Source of the DNA: Opitutia bacterium UBA977
GTDB lineage: Bacteria > Verrucomicrobiota > Verrucomicrobiia > Opitutales > Coraliomargaritaceae
Assembly (NCBI GenBank): GCA_002292345.1
Contig: DBBT01000126.1
Location: 670 to 15,332 of the forward strand
DNA length: 14,663 bases
Direction of reading: 5' to 3'
Of the stretch, positions 1-7,184 are shown piece after piece (within the stretch, counting starts at the first letter, position 1; each line of letters begins with the position of its first letter). The notes below the pieces were generated by a model. It saw nothing but the letters and a program-made list of their open reading frames with translations, did not search any database and was not told the DNA's origin. The position numbers were made by a program, and so were the translations under genes.

Positions 1-3000
1 ATGTGACGATCGCCCCCGCGTTTTCCGGGTCCTTTACGGCAGTCAGTAGTGCCTCGGATTCGGCCTACGAAGGTGACCAGAGTGGATCGGATCTGATTAA
101 TGGGCTCACCGCGACAGTGGCAAGTGTAGGATGGACCGACGGCGGCGGTGCAACGCTGCCCGAACTGAACGACGGCATTCATGGAGCCTTTCCTGGAGGT
201 AACGCCGAAGGCACTTGGTCGAATGAAGGTGCCATTGCTGAATACGACTTGGGCGCAAATGCAGCAGGTTATGACATCACCTCGATCCAATCGATCGCAT
301 CCTGGGCTGACTCGGGGTTCGGCAATCAGGTATGGACGGTGGAGGTGAAGCCGGTCGGTGGCAGCTACGTCCTTCTCGCGACGGTTGATTATACACCGCT
401 CAATAACGCCGCGGGCGCAACCAAGGTCAATCTGACGGGTTTGGATGCCACGGGGATCGAATCTATCCGCTTCACGGCGGGTTCCACTGATGGCAAGTCC
501 GTTGGAAACGATTTTGTCTTCCGCGAGATTGACGTTGAAGGCACCGTCACTCCTGTCCCACCCGCTGCGACGATCGAGTCCGGTTTTTCCGGATCCTTTA
601 CTGCTGTCAGTGATCCTTCGGACTCGGCCTACGAGGGCGACCAAAGTGGATCGGATTTGCTCAATGGGCTCACCGCGACGGTTGCAACGGGCTGGAACCT
701 CACCAACGGCTCAACGGTGGCCGAATTGAACGACGGCATTCATGGAGGCTTTCCCGGAGGGGACGCCGAGGGGACATGGTCGGATGAAGGTGCCATTGCT
801 GAATACAACTTAGGCCCCAATGCAGCTGGTTATGACATCACCTCGATTCAATCGATTGCTTCCTGGGCGGATTCGGGATTTGGCAATCAGGTGTGGACGG
901 TGGAGGTGAAGCCAGTGGGGGGCAGCTACACCCTTCTCGCAACGGTTGATTATACCCCGCTCAATAACGCCGCGGGCGCAACGAAGGTCAATCTGACCGG
1001 CCTGGATGCCACGGGGATCGAATCTATCCGGTTCACCGCAGGTTCCACTGCGGGTAACTCCGCTGGAAATGATTTCGTCATCCGCGAGATTGACGTGGAA
1101 GGTGCTGCGACTCCTACCCCCTCCGATGTGACGATTGAGTCCGGTTTTTCCGGATCCTTTACTGCAGTCAGTGATCTTTCGGATTCGGCCTATGAGGGTG
1201 ACCAGAGCGCATCGGATCTCATCCATGAGCTCACAGCGACTGTCGCAACTGGCTGGAACCTAACCAACGGCTCAACGGTGGTCGAACTGAATGACGGCAT
1301 TCATGGAGGCTTTCCCGGAGGGGACGCCGAGGGGACATGGTCGGATGAAGGTGCCATTGCTGAATACAACTTAGGCCCCAATGCAGCAGGGTATGACATC
1401 ACTTCGATTCAATCGATTGCTTCCTGGGCGGATTCAGGGTTCGGCAATCAGGTATGGACCGTTGAGGTGAAAACAGTGGGTGGCAGCTACGTCCTTCTCG
1501 CAACGGTTGATTTTACCCCGTTCAATAATGCCGCGGGCGCAACGAAGGTCAATCTGACCGGCCTGGATGCCACAGGGATCGAATCTATCCGCTTCACCGC
1601 AGGTTCCACTGCGGGTAACTCCGCTGGAAATGATTTCGTCATCCGCGAGATTGACGTTGAAGGCACCGCGACTCCCAACGCAGCAGTGACGATCGACGCA
1701 GGTTTTTCAGGGTCCTTTACGGCAGTCAGTGATCCTTCGGATTCGGCCTATGAGGGTGACCAGAGTGCATCGGATTTGCTCAATGGGCTCACTGCGACCG
1801 TCGCAAGTGTAGGATGGACCTCCGGCGGTGGTGCAACGCTGACTGAGCTGAACGACGGCATTCATGGAGCGTTTCCTGGAGGGGACGCTGAAGGCACTTG
1901 GTCGAATGAAGGTGCCATTGCTGAATACGACTTGGGCGCAAATGCAGCAGGTTATGACATTACCTCGATCCAATCGATCGCATCCTGGGCTGACTCGGGG
2001 TTCGGCAATCAGGTGTGGACGGTGGAGGTGAAGCCGGTGGGTGGCAGCTACGCCGTTCTCGCAACGGTGGATTTTACTCCGTTCAATAATACAGGGGGCG
2101 CAACGAAGGTCAATCTGACCGGCTTGGATGCTACAGGTATCGAATCCATCCGGTTCACGGCGGGTTCCACTGCTGGTAACTCCGTTGGAAACGATTTCGT
2201 CATCCGCGAAATTGACGTGGAAGGCGCCGCGACTCCTGAGCCGCTCCGTATCATGTGCCTCGGTGACTCGCTCACGGTCGGCTACACCGACAACCCGAAC
2301 TGGACGCACCCCTTTAAGTTCGGCTATCGCAGTGGACTCTACACCCGCCTCACGAACGCCGAGTATAACTTCCAGTTTGTCGGTGCCTCGACCGAGCCCT
2401 GGGACGGCAGCTCCGGTGACCCGACCAACGGCGGCACCTACACGCCCGCGTTTGATCTACGCGACTTCGGTCAGGACGGCCACCGAGGATATGGTGGTCA
2501 GGCTATCTGGGACAATGTTGACGGATTCATCGCTGCCGACAACCCGGACGTGATCTTGCTCTTGATCGGCATCAACGGCTTAGGTAGCGGTAGTCAGACA
2601 GCATTGAACAATCTGGTGGACAGTATTGTGACAACTGCTCCGGATGTGCACTTGATTGTAGCGCAAACCTCGCCGCTCGTCAGCTTCGACCAGACACTAT
2701 ACGATTACAACGTCTACATCCGCGACACCCTCGTGCCGACTTACGCTGGTAATGGCCACAAGGTAAGCACCGTCGACCTCTATACACCCTTCCTCGTTGA
2801 TCCGAATAATTACGCCTCCGCCATCAAGCCCGGTGTGCTGTCCAACAACATCAACCACCCAGACAACACGCACTACGAGCTGATGGCACAGGAATGGTTT
2901 GAGGGGATCCAGGCGCTTGATTTCGACTCTGATAATTTTGATTCCTGGATATCTGATCCCGCCTTCGGTCTCGCTGTTGCCGACCAAGACTTCGCCGATG

Positions 3001-3329
3001 ATTCTGACGGTGACCAGCTCGGTAACGGGATCGAAGCATGGTTCGGCACCCATCCGGGGCAGTTCAACACAGGGCTGACTAGCATTGCCACCGATGGGAC
3101 CACCACCACCTTCACTCATCCACAGAACGCCACCTTGCCGGGCGATCTGACTGGCTACTACGAGTGGTCGCCCAATCTGGTCGACTGGTATCTCAGCGGC
3201 AATGGCCCAGATGGGGGAAGTACCGTCACTTTTTCCACCAACACCATCGGCACCACCACCACGGTGACCGCCACGGCCAGTGAGGGGCTTGATAGAATCT
3301 TCCTACGCGCCGGGGTCAGCCAGAATTGA
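1..3329 (+). CDS. Secreted multi-repeat protein with SGNH/GDSL esterase domain (5' end outside window)
   Basis: The reading frame is open at the left edge, so the signal peptide and true start lie upstream. Numbering from the GTG at position 3, there are four ~187-residue repeats (about 1-188, 189-375, 376-561, 562-747), then an SGNH/GDSL hydrolase domain (about 750-965) and a 132-residue tail (977-1108). The hydrolase shows block I GDSL with nucleophile Ser756, a block II-like GHRGYGGQ, block III with Asn858 in the sequence GING, and the DxxH motif with Asp954 and His957. The general look is like CE3-type acetyl esterases, so removal of acetyl groups from a polysaccharide is inferred. The repeats resemble discoidin (F5/8 C) carbohydrate-binding beta-sandwiches (ELNDGIHG, EYDLG, VWTVEV, REIDVEG), also an inference. 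The tail has a D-x-D-x-D-G-D calcium-type loop. No LPXTG or PEP-CTERM signal is seen. The esterase call is fairly firm; the substrate is unknown. Confidence 0.88.
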   Translation, partial: VTIAPAFSGSFTAVSSASDSAYEGDQSGSDLINGLTATVASVGWTDGGGATLPELNDGIHGAFPGGNAEGTWSNEGAIAEYDLGANAAGYDITSIQSIASWADSGFGNQVWTVEVKPVGGSYVLLATVDYTPLNNAAGATKVNLTGLDATGIESIRFTAGSTDGKSVGNDFVFREIDVEGTVTPVPPAATIESGFSGSFTAVSDPSDSAYEGDQSGSDLLNGLTATVATGWNLTNGSTVAELNDGIHGGFPGGDAEGTWSDEGAIAEYNLGPNAAGYDITSIQSIASWADSGFGNQVWTVEVKPVGGSYTLLATVDYTPLNNAAGATKVNLTGLDATGIESIRFTAGSTAGNSAGNDFVIREIDVEGAATPTPSDVTIESGFSGSFTAVSDLSDSAYEGDQSASDLIHELTATVATGWNLTNGSTVVELNDGIHGGFPGGDAEGTWSDEGAIAEYNLGPNAAGYDITSIQSIASWADSGFGNQVWTVEVKTVGGSYVLLATVDFTPFNNAAGATKVNLTGLDATGIESIRFTAGSTAGNSAGNDFVIREIDVEGTATPNAAVTIDAGFSGSFTAVSDPSDSAYEGDQSASDLLNGLTATVASVGWTSGGGATLTELNDGIHGAFPGGDAEGTWSNEGAIAEYDLGANAAGYDITSIQSIASWADSGFGNQVWTVEVKPVGGSYAVLATVDFTPFNNTGGATKVNLTGLDATGIESIRFTAGSTAGNSVGNDFVIREIDVEGAATPEPLRIMCLGDSLTVGYTDNPNWTHPFKFGYRSGLYTRLTNAEYNFQFVGASTEPWDGSSGDPTNGGTYTPAFDLRDFGQDGHRGYGGQAIWDNVDGFIAADNPDVILLLIGINGLGSGSQTALNNLVDSIVTTAPDVHLIVAQTSPLVSFDQTLYDYNVYIRDTLVPTYAGNGHKVSTVDLYTPFLVDPNNYASAIKPGVLSNNINHPDNTHYELMAQEWFEGIQALDFDSDNFDSWISDPAFGLAVADQDFADDSDGDQLGNGIEAWFGTHPGQFNTGLTSIATDGTTTTFTHPQNATLPGDLTGYYEWSPNLVDWYLSGNGPDGGSTVTFSTNTIGTTTTVTATASEGLDRIFLRAGVSQN
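3..2243 (+). repeat. Four tandem ~560-bp coding repeats (R1-R4)
   Basis: Units begin near 3, 567, 1128 and 1686, each opening with codons for (V/A)-T-I and FSGSFTAVS. The stretch encoding GYDITSIQSIASWADSGFG is the same in all four. R1 and R4 share the loop SVGWT-GGGATL, while R2 and R3 share TGWNLTNGSTV. About 100 bp around 727-827 in R2 and 1285-1386 in R3 are almost identical at DNA level. The two bases before R1 (AT, then GTG) match the R2-R3 junction, where GAT precedes GTG, so further repeats may lie upstream of the window. Confidence 0.93.
2931..3329 (+). repeat. 3' tail module, copy 1 (shared with 5595-5993)
   Basis: This segment encodes the final 132 residues of the esterase-repeat protein. 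It aligns without any gap to 5595-5993 at the end of the next gene. The last ~185 bp differ at only about seven positions by eye. It carries the acidic loop DSDGDQLGNGIEAW and then a beta-rich stretch (YYEWSPNLVDWY). Acidic loops of this kind followed by a beta domain are frequent at the C-terminus of secreted PVC proteins; a surface-attachment or secretion role is inferred only. Confidence 0.85.
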
Positions 3330-3341
3330 GCCAGGCATTTT

Positions 3342-3375
3342 CTTTCTGGCCCGCCATCCTTTCTGGCCCGCCATC
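3342..3375 (+). repeat. Perfect 17-bp tandem duplication of the hairpin left arm
   Basis: CTTTCTGGCCCGCCATC occurs at 3342-3358 and again immediately at 3359-3375. The second copy supplies most of the left arm of the hairpin at 3365-3396. The first copy can also pair, over 11 bp (3348-3358 with 3386-3396). Confidence 0.95.
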
Positions 3376-3396
3376 ACTAGGCAGTGATGGCGGGCC
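3365..3396 (+). terminator. Strong hairpin, probable transcription terminator after the first gene
   Basis: GGCCCGCCATCACT (3365-3378) is perfectly complementary to AGTGATGGCGGGCC (3383-3396) around a 4-base loop AGGC, giving a 14-bp GC-rich stem 36 bp after the stop codon. The downstream bases (AAGTCGTCC) are not T-rich on either strand. It is therefore not a textbook intrinsic terminator and could instead be an mRNA-stabilising 3' hairpin. Its position between a stop codon and a promoter supports an end-of-transcript role. Confidence 0.6.
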
Positions 3397-3429
3397 AAGT
3401 CGTCCGGCGAAAAGAGGGCAGGGGCTCGC

Positions 3430-3474
3430 TACGTATTTACGTATATTGCGCGATTCGAGATTTTATCGTATGAT
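3430..3474 (+). promoter_or_regulatory. Promoter with palindromic operator, copy 1
   Basis: The interrupted palindrome TACGTA-TT-TACGTA (3430-3443) sits just upstream of a -35-like TTGCGC (3446-3451). After a 17-bp spacer comes a -10 box TATGAT (3469-3474), five of six bases matching TATAAT. Transcription would start near 3481, leaving a leader of about 23 nt before the ATG at 3504. The first 26 bases match the element at 9037 in 25 positions. Sequence conservation in a noncoding place, with matching promoter geometry, supports a shared regulator-binding site. The regulator is not in the window. An operator just upstream of -35 would fit an activator, but repression is equally possible. Confidence 0.7.
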
Positions 3475-3503
3475 GCGATCTGTCCTTCTTATAAAAACCC
3501 CCA

Positions 3504-5993
3504 ATGAAAATGAGTGATACAACAAATTTAACGATGGGCCTCGCTGCAATTGCTGGCCTTGCCTTCACCGCCATCTCCGCCCACGCGGCGGTGACGATCG
3601 ACCCCGCGTTTTCGGGGTCCTTTACGGAAGTCAGTAGTGCCACAGACCAGGCCTACGACGGCGACCAGAGCGCATCGGATCTCATCCATGAGCTCACCGC
3701 GACTGTCGCAACTGGCTGGAACCTCACCAACGGCTCAACGGTGCCCGAACTGAACGACGGCATTCATGGCGTTAGTTTCGCGGCCGCAGGCAATAGCGCC
3801 GAAGGCACTTGGTCGGATGAAGGTGCCATTGCTGAATACGACTTGGGCGCAAATGTAGCAGGTTATGACATTACCTCGATCCAAGCGATCGCGTCCTGGA
3901 CTGACTCGGGGTTCGGGAATCAGGTATGGACGGTGGAGGTGAAGCCGGTGGGTGGCAGCTACGCTCTTCTTGCAACGGTTGATTTTACACCGTTCAATAA
4001 TACTGGGGGTGCAACGAAGGTCAATCTGACCGGCTTGGATGCTACAGGTATCGAATCCATCAAGTTCACGACGGGTTCCACTGATGGCAACTCCAATGGA
4101 AACGATTTCGTCTTCCGCGAGATTGACGTTGTAGGCGCCGCGAATGGCCCCGATGTCGTCGCTCCAATGATCAATAACCTGAGCCCCGCGGATGAGGCGG
4201 GCAATGCCCCAGTGGGCAACAATCTGGTGGTGACCTTCGACGAGGACATCACTATAGGCACAGGCAACATCACGATCAAGAATCTCGACGCGCCCTCCGA
4301 AACGGCAATCCCCGTCGGTGACGCCCAGATCTCAATCTCCGGTGCGGTCTTGACGATCAATCCTAGCTCGAATCTCGATCCTGGCACCAACTACGCCGTC
4401 CAAATCGCTGCCACCGCCATCACGGACGCCACCGGCAACCCTTTTCTCGGTATCCTTGACGACACCACATGGAACTTCACCACCAACGCAGCGGTGACGA
4501 TTGACGCCGGTTTTTCAGGGTCCTTTACGGCAGTTAGTAGTGCCACAGAGTCGGCCTACGAGGGCGACCAGAGCGCATCGGATCTCCTCCACGGGCTCAC
4601 CGCGACTGTCGCAACTGACTGGACGATCTCCAACGGCGCATCACCCTCGGAACTGAACGACGGCATTCATGGAGGCTTTCCCGGAGGGGACGCCGAAGGC
4701 ACTTGGTCGAATGAAGGTGCCATTGCTGAATACTATTTGGGCGCAGATGTACTCGGCTATGACATTACCTCGATCCAAGCGATCGCGTCCTGGGCTGACT
4801 CGGGCTTCGGGAATCAGGTGTGGACGGTAGAGGTGAAGCCGGTGGGGGGAAGCTATACCCTTCTCGCAACAGTTGATTTTACACCGTTTAATCATACTGG
4901 GGGCGCAACGAAGGTCAATCTGACTGGCTTGGATGCCACCGGTATCGAATTCATCAGGTTCACGGCGGCTTCCACTGGCGGTAACTCCGCAGGAGACGAT
5001 TTTGTCTTCCGCGAGATCGACGTTGTAGGCGCCGCGACTCCCGCGGTGACGATCGACGCCGCGTTTTCAGGGTCCTTTACGGCAGTCAGTAGTGCCACAG
5101 ACCAGGCCTACGATGGCGACCAGAGCGCATCGGATCTCCTCCACGGGCTCACCGCGACTGTAGCAACTGGCTGGACGATCTCCAACGGCGCATCACCGTC
5201 GGAACTGAACGACGGCATTCATGGAAGCTTTCCCGAAGGGGACGCCGAAGGCACTTGGTCGAATGAAGGTGCCATTGCTGAATACGACTTGGGCGCAAAT
5301 GCAGCAGGTTATGACATTACCTCGATCCAAGCAATCGCGTCCTGGAGTGACTCGGGGTTCGGGAATCAGGTGTGGACGGTGGAGGTGAAGCCGGTGGGTG
5401 GCAGCTACGCCCTTCTCGCAACGGTTGATTTTGCACCGTTCAATAATGCTGGGGGCGCCACGAAGGTCAATCTGACCGGCTTGGATGCCACAGGGATCGA
5501 ATCCATCCGATTCACGGCGGGTTCCACTGGCGGTAACTCCGCAGGAGACGATTTTGTCTTCCGCGAGATTGACGTTGTAGGTGAGTTGAGCTCTGACAAT
5601 TTTGATTCTTGGATCTCGGATCCCGCCTTCGGTCTCGCTGTCGACGATCAGGACTTCGCCGATGATCCTGACGGTGACCAGCTTGGTAACGGACTCGAGG
5701 CATGGTTCGGTTCCCACCCAGGGCAGTTCAACGCAGGGCTGGCTAACATTTCCACCGCTGGGAACATCACCACCTTCACTCACCCACAGAACGCCACGGT
5801 GCCGGATGATCTAACTGGCTACTACGAGTGGTCGCCCAATCTGGTCGACTGGTATCTCAGCGGCAATGGCCCGGATGGGGGAATTACCGTCACTTTTTCC
5901 ACCAACACCATCGGCACCACCACCACGGTGACCGCCACGGCCAGTGAGGGGCTTGATAAAATCTTCCTGCGCGCTGGGGTCAGCCAGAATTAA
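3504..5993 (+). CDS. Secreted non-catalytic multi-repeat protein with Big_5 domain, paralogue of the first gene
   Basis: 829 residues. Residues 1-28 form a signal peptide (h-region TMGLAAIAGLAFTAIS, cleavage predicted after AHA at 26-28). Three repeats of the same family as in the upstream gene follow at about 30-215, 331-513 and 515-694. Between the first two lies a bacterial Ig-like domain (about 220-329, Big_5 type, with NLSPADEAGNAPVGNN, VVTFDEDI and the ending TWNFTTN). Residues 698-829 are the shared tail with DPDGDQLGNGLEAW. No GDSL, GXSXG or glycosidase signature is present, so this looks like a glycan-binding, scaffold or surface protein rather than an enzyme. An in-frame ATG at 3510 is an alternative start; neither has a Shine-Dalgarno sequence. 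It has its own promoter at 3430-3474 and may be co-transcribed with the esterase gene 68 bp downstream. Ligand unknown. Confidence 0.9.
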   Translation: MKMSDTTNLTMGLAAIAGLAFTAISAHAAVTIDPAFSGSFTEVSSATDQAYDGDQSASDLIHELTATVATGWNLTNGSTVPELNDGIHGVSFAAAGNSAEGTWSDEGAIAEYDLGANVAGYDITSIQAIASWTDSGFGNQVWTVEVKPVGGSYALLATVDFTPFNNTGGATKVNLTGLDATGIESIKFTTGSTDGNSNGNDFVFREIDVVGAANGPDVVAPMINNLSPADEAGNAPVGNNLVVTFDEDITIGTGNITIKNLDAPSETAIPVGDAQISISGAVLTINPSSNLDPGTNYAVQIAATAITDATGNPFLGILDDTTWNFTTNAAVTIDAGFSGSFTAVSSATESAYEGDQSASDLLHGLTATVATDWTISNGASPSELNDGIHGGFPGGDAEGTWSNEGAIAEYYLGADVLGYDITSIQAIASWADSGFGNQVWTVEVKPVGGSYTLLATVDFTPFNHTGGATKVNLTGLDATGIEFIRFTAASTGGNSAGDDFVFREIDVVGAATPAVTIDAAFSGSFTAVSSATDQAYDGDQSASDLLHGLTATVATGWTISNGASPSELNDGIHGSFPEGDAEGTWSNEGAIAEYDLGANAAGYDITSIQAIASWSDSGFGNQVWTVEVKPVGGSYALLATVDFAPFNNAGGATKVNLTGLDATGIESIRFTAGSTGGNSAGDDFVFREIDVVGELSSDNFDSWISDPAFGLAVDDQDFADDPDGDQLGNGLEAWFGSHPGQFNAGLANISTAGNITTFTHPQNATVPDDLTGYYEWSPNLVDWYLSGNGPDGGITVTFSTNTIGTTTTVTATASEGLDKIFLRAGVSQN
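3591..4142 (+). repeat. Coding repeat R5
   Basis: This is the first copy in the second gene. Its block encoding DLIHELTATVATGWNLTNGSTV is almost identical in DNA to that of R3 in the upstream gene (about 1207-1280). It carries a unique short insertion, giving HGVSFAAAGNSAEG instead of HG-FPGGDAEG. It starts directly after the signal peptide. Confidence 0.9.
4494..5582 (+). repeat. Two tandem coding repeats R6 and R7
   Basis: Units start at 4494 and 5046. Both carry the third loop class, WTISNGASPSELNDG, which is absent from R1-R5. They differ from each other mainly in conservative changes (LGADVLGYD against LGANAAGYD, EGDA against GGDA). They follow the Ig-like domain and precede the shared tail. 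Confidence 0.9.
5595..5993 (+). repeat. 3' tail module, copy 2
   Basis: Gap-free counterpart of 2931-3329. Similarity runs a few bases beyond the stop codon (GCCAGGCA in copy 1, GCTAGGCA here) and then stops, before the hairpin seen after copy 1. No hairpin follows copy 2, so read-through into the next gene is plausible. Confidence 0.85.
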
Positions 5994-6027
5994 GCTAGGC
6001 ACTGCGACTTCTTTGGGGATACTATTT

Positions 6028-6041
6028 TACGATTTCATGTA
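6028..6041 (+). promoter_or_regulatory. Degenerate copy of the TACGTA-TT-TACGTA operator (weak)
   Basis: TACGATTTCATGTA matches TACGTATTTACGTA at 10 of 14 positions and lies 20 bp before the ATG at 6062. No convincing -35/-10 pair with proper spacing accompanies it. The region is AT-rich, so chance similarity is quite possible. Confidence 0.2.
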
Positions 6042-6061
6042 GAGACTTTCATTATTTAATT

Positions 6062-7081
6062 ATGAAACATACGAAACAACCTAACCCGCGCCGACAAAAT
6101 GATTTTTTTGGGAGCGCCCTTAAGATGAGTCAGGTGCTGGTGCTTAGCTTCCTGTGTTTCACCACAAGCATCTTCGCTGGAGAATCCACCATACAGACCA
6201 TTCTACTTTGGCCGGAAACTCCACCAGGCGCGAAGGCTGGGGATGCGGAGTTGTCATCCGCCACCGCAACTGCGATCCAAAACGGTTCATATCAAGTTCC
6301 CAATGGCAATCGTCACAATACTCGCGTGCCGTCAATCGATGTCTATCTGCCGCACGAAGAGGACGCAAGTGGTGTCGCAATGGTGATCTTCTGCGGTGGC
6401 GGTTATGGTGCTGTTTGCATCGGAGTCGAGGGGATGCCGATGCAGCAGTTTTTGAACGACAAGGGAATCGCTGTTTTTATGGTCAGCTATCGTTGTAGTC
6501 CTTTCAATCATCCGATTCCTTTGTGGGATGCGCAACGCGCACTACGTATTGTCCGTAGTCGGGCCAAAGAGTTTGGTGTGGATCCCACTAAAATCGGTGC
6601 AATGGGATTCTCTGCCGGAGGGCATGAAGTATCCACATTGAGCGTTCATTACGATGAGCCGTTTGGATACCAGCCGATTGATGCGATTGATGCAGTCAGT
6701 GCGCGTCCCGACTTTACCTGCCTGATCTACCCATTGATTTCGATGAGAAAAGAGCTCACGCATGCGGGCAGTTCTCTCCATCTACTCGGCGCGGATCCTT
6801 CTGAGGCATTGCGCGCCATGCTGTCCAATGATGAGCAGGTGGACCAGCAAACACCGCCGGCATTCCTCGTTCAGGGCACGAATGATCGGGTGGTAAAGCC
6901 GGAAAATTCAAAGCGTTACCATGAGGCCTGCAAACAGAATGGAGTGCCCACGAAACTAGTCCTCCTCGAAGGTGGTATGCATGGCCCCGCATTACTTGAC
7001 GGCCAACCCACAATCCGTAATGCCAAGGATTCGTATGCCGATTCAATGGTCCAATGGATTAACGATCTGCTTGGTCACTGA
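6062..7081 (+). CDS. Secreted alpha/beta-hydrolase, acetyl esterase/lipase type
   Basis: 339 residues, a usual size for the Aes/BD-FAE-like esterase group. The N-terminus has a long basic n-region, a hydrophobic stretch (VLVLSFLCFTTSIF) and cleavage after about IFAG. A start at the ATG at 6125 would remove the basic residues, so 6062 is preferred. The oxyanion-hole segment reads FCGGGYG (Cys111-Gly114, where the classical motif has HGGG). The nucleophile elbow is GFSAGG with Ser184, the acid is probably Asp275 in GTNDRV, and the base His307 in GGMHG. The opening LLWPETPPGA is typical of secreted carbohydrate esterases annotated as acetylxylan esterases. It likely removes acyl groups from polysaccharide side chains; substrate not determinable. 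It lies 68 bp after the repeat protein and 103 bp before another esterase, in probable co-transcription. Confidence 0.87.
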   Translation: MKHTKQPNPRRQNDFFGSALKMSQVLVLSFLCFTTSIFAGESTIQTILLWPETPPGAKAGDAELSSATATAIQNGSYQVPNGNRHNTRVPSIDVYLPHEEDASGVAMVIFCGGGYGAVCIGVEGMPMQQFLNDKGIAVFMVSYRCSPFNHPIPLWDAQRALRIVRSRAKEFGVDPTKIGAMGFSAGGHEVSTLSVHYDEPFGYQPIDAIDAVSARPDFTCLIYPLISMRKELTHAGSSLHLLGADPSEALRAMLSNDEQVDQQTPPAFLVQGTNDRVVKPENSKRYHEACKQNGVPTKLVLLEGGMHGPALLDGQPTIRNAKDSYADSMVQWINDLLGH

Positions 7082-7184
7082 AAAATTGTATCGTGGCGTC
7101 AGCTGTTAAGGTCGCATCCGTCACAAACCCGAAACCGTCTCTCGCCTTGACCATGCGAAAAGCGATTTCCTCTCTATAAAAAAC

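Noticed and set aside
810..2309. Long minus-strand open frames opposite the repeats (for example 810-1226 and 1707-2309)
   Set aside because: They recur in the same position opposite each repeat copy, have no signal peptide or recognisable domain, and are explained by the codon pattern of the + strand repeat gene.
3326..3517. Small + strand open frame of 63 codons
   Set aside because: It runs through the terminator hairpin and the promoter, overlaps both flanking genes, and its sequence shows no domain.
3..5582. Regular repeats as a possible CRISPR or satellite array
   Set aside because: The units are ~560 bp, in frame and encode conserved protein domains; there are no short repeats with unique spacers.
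7147..7180. Promoter before the second esterase (TTGACC and TATAAA)
   Set aside because: The spacing is 22 bp and TATAAA lies only 4 bp before the ATG, so this is not a credible sigma70 promoter.
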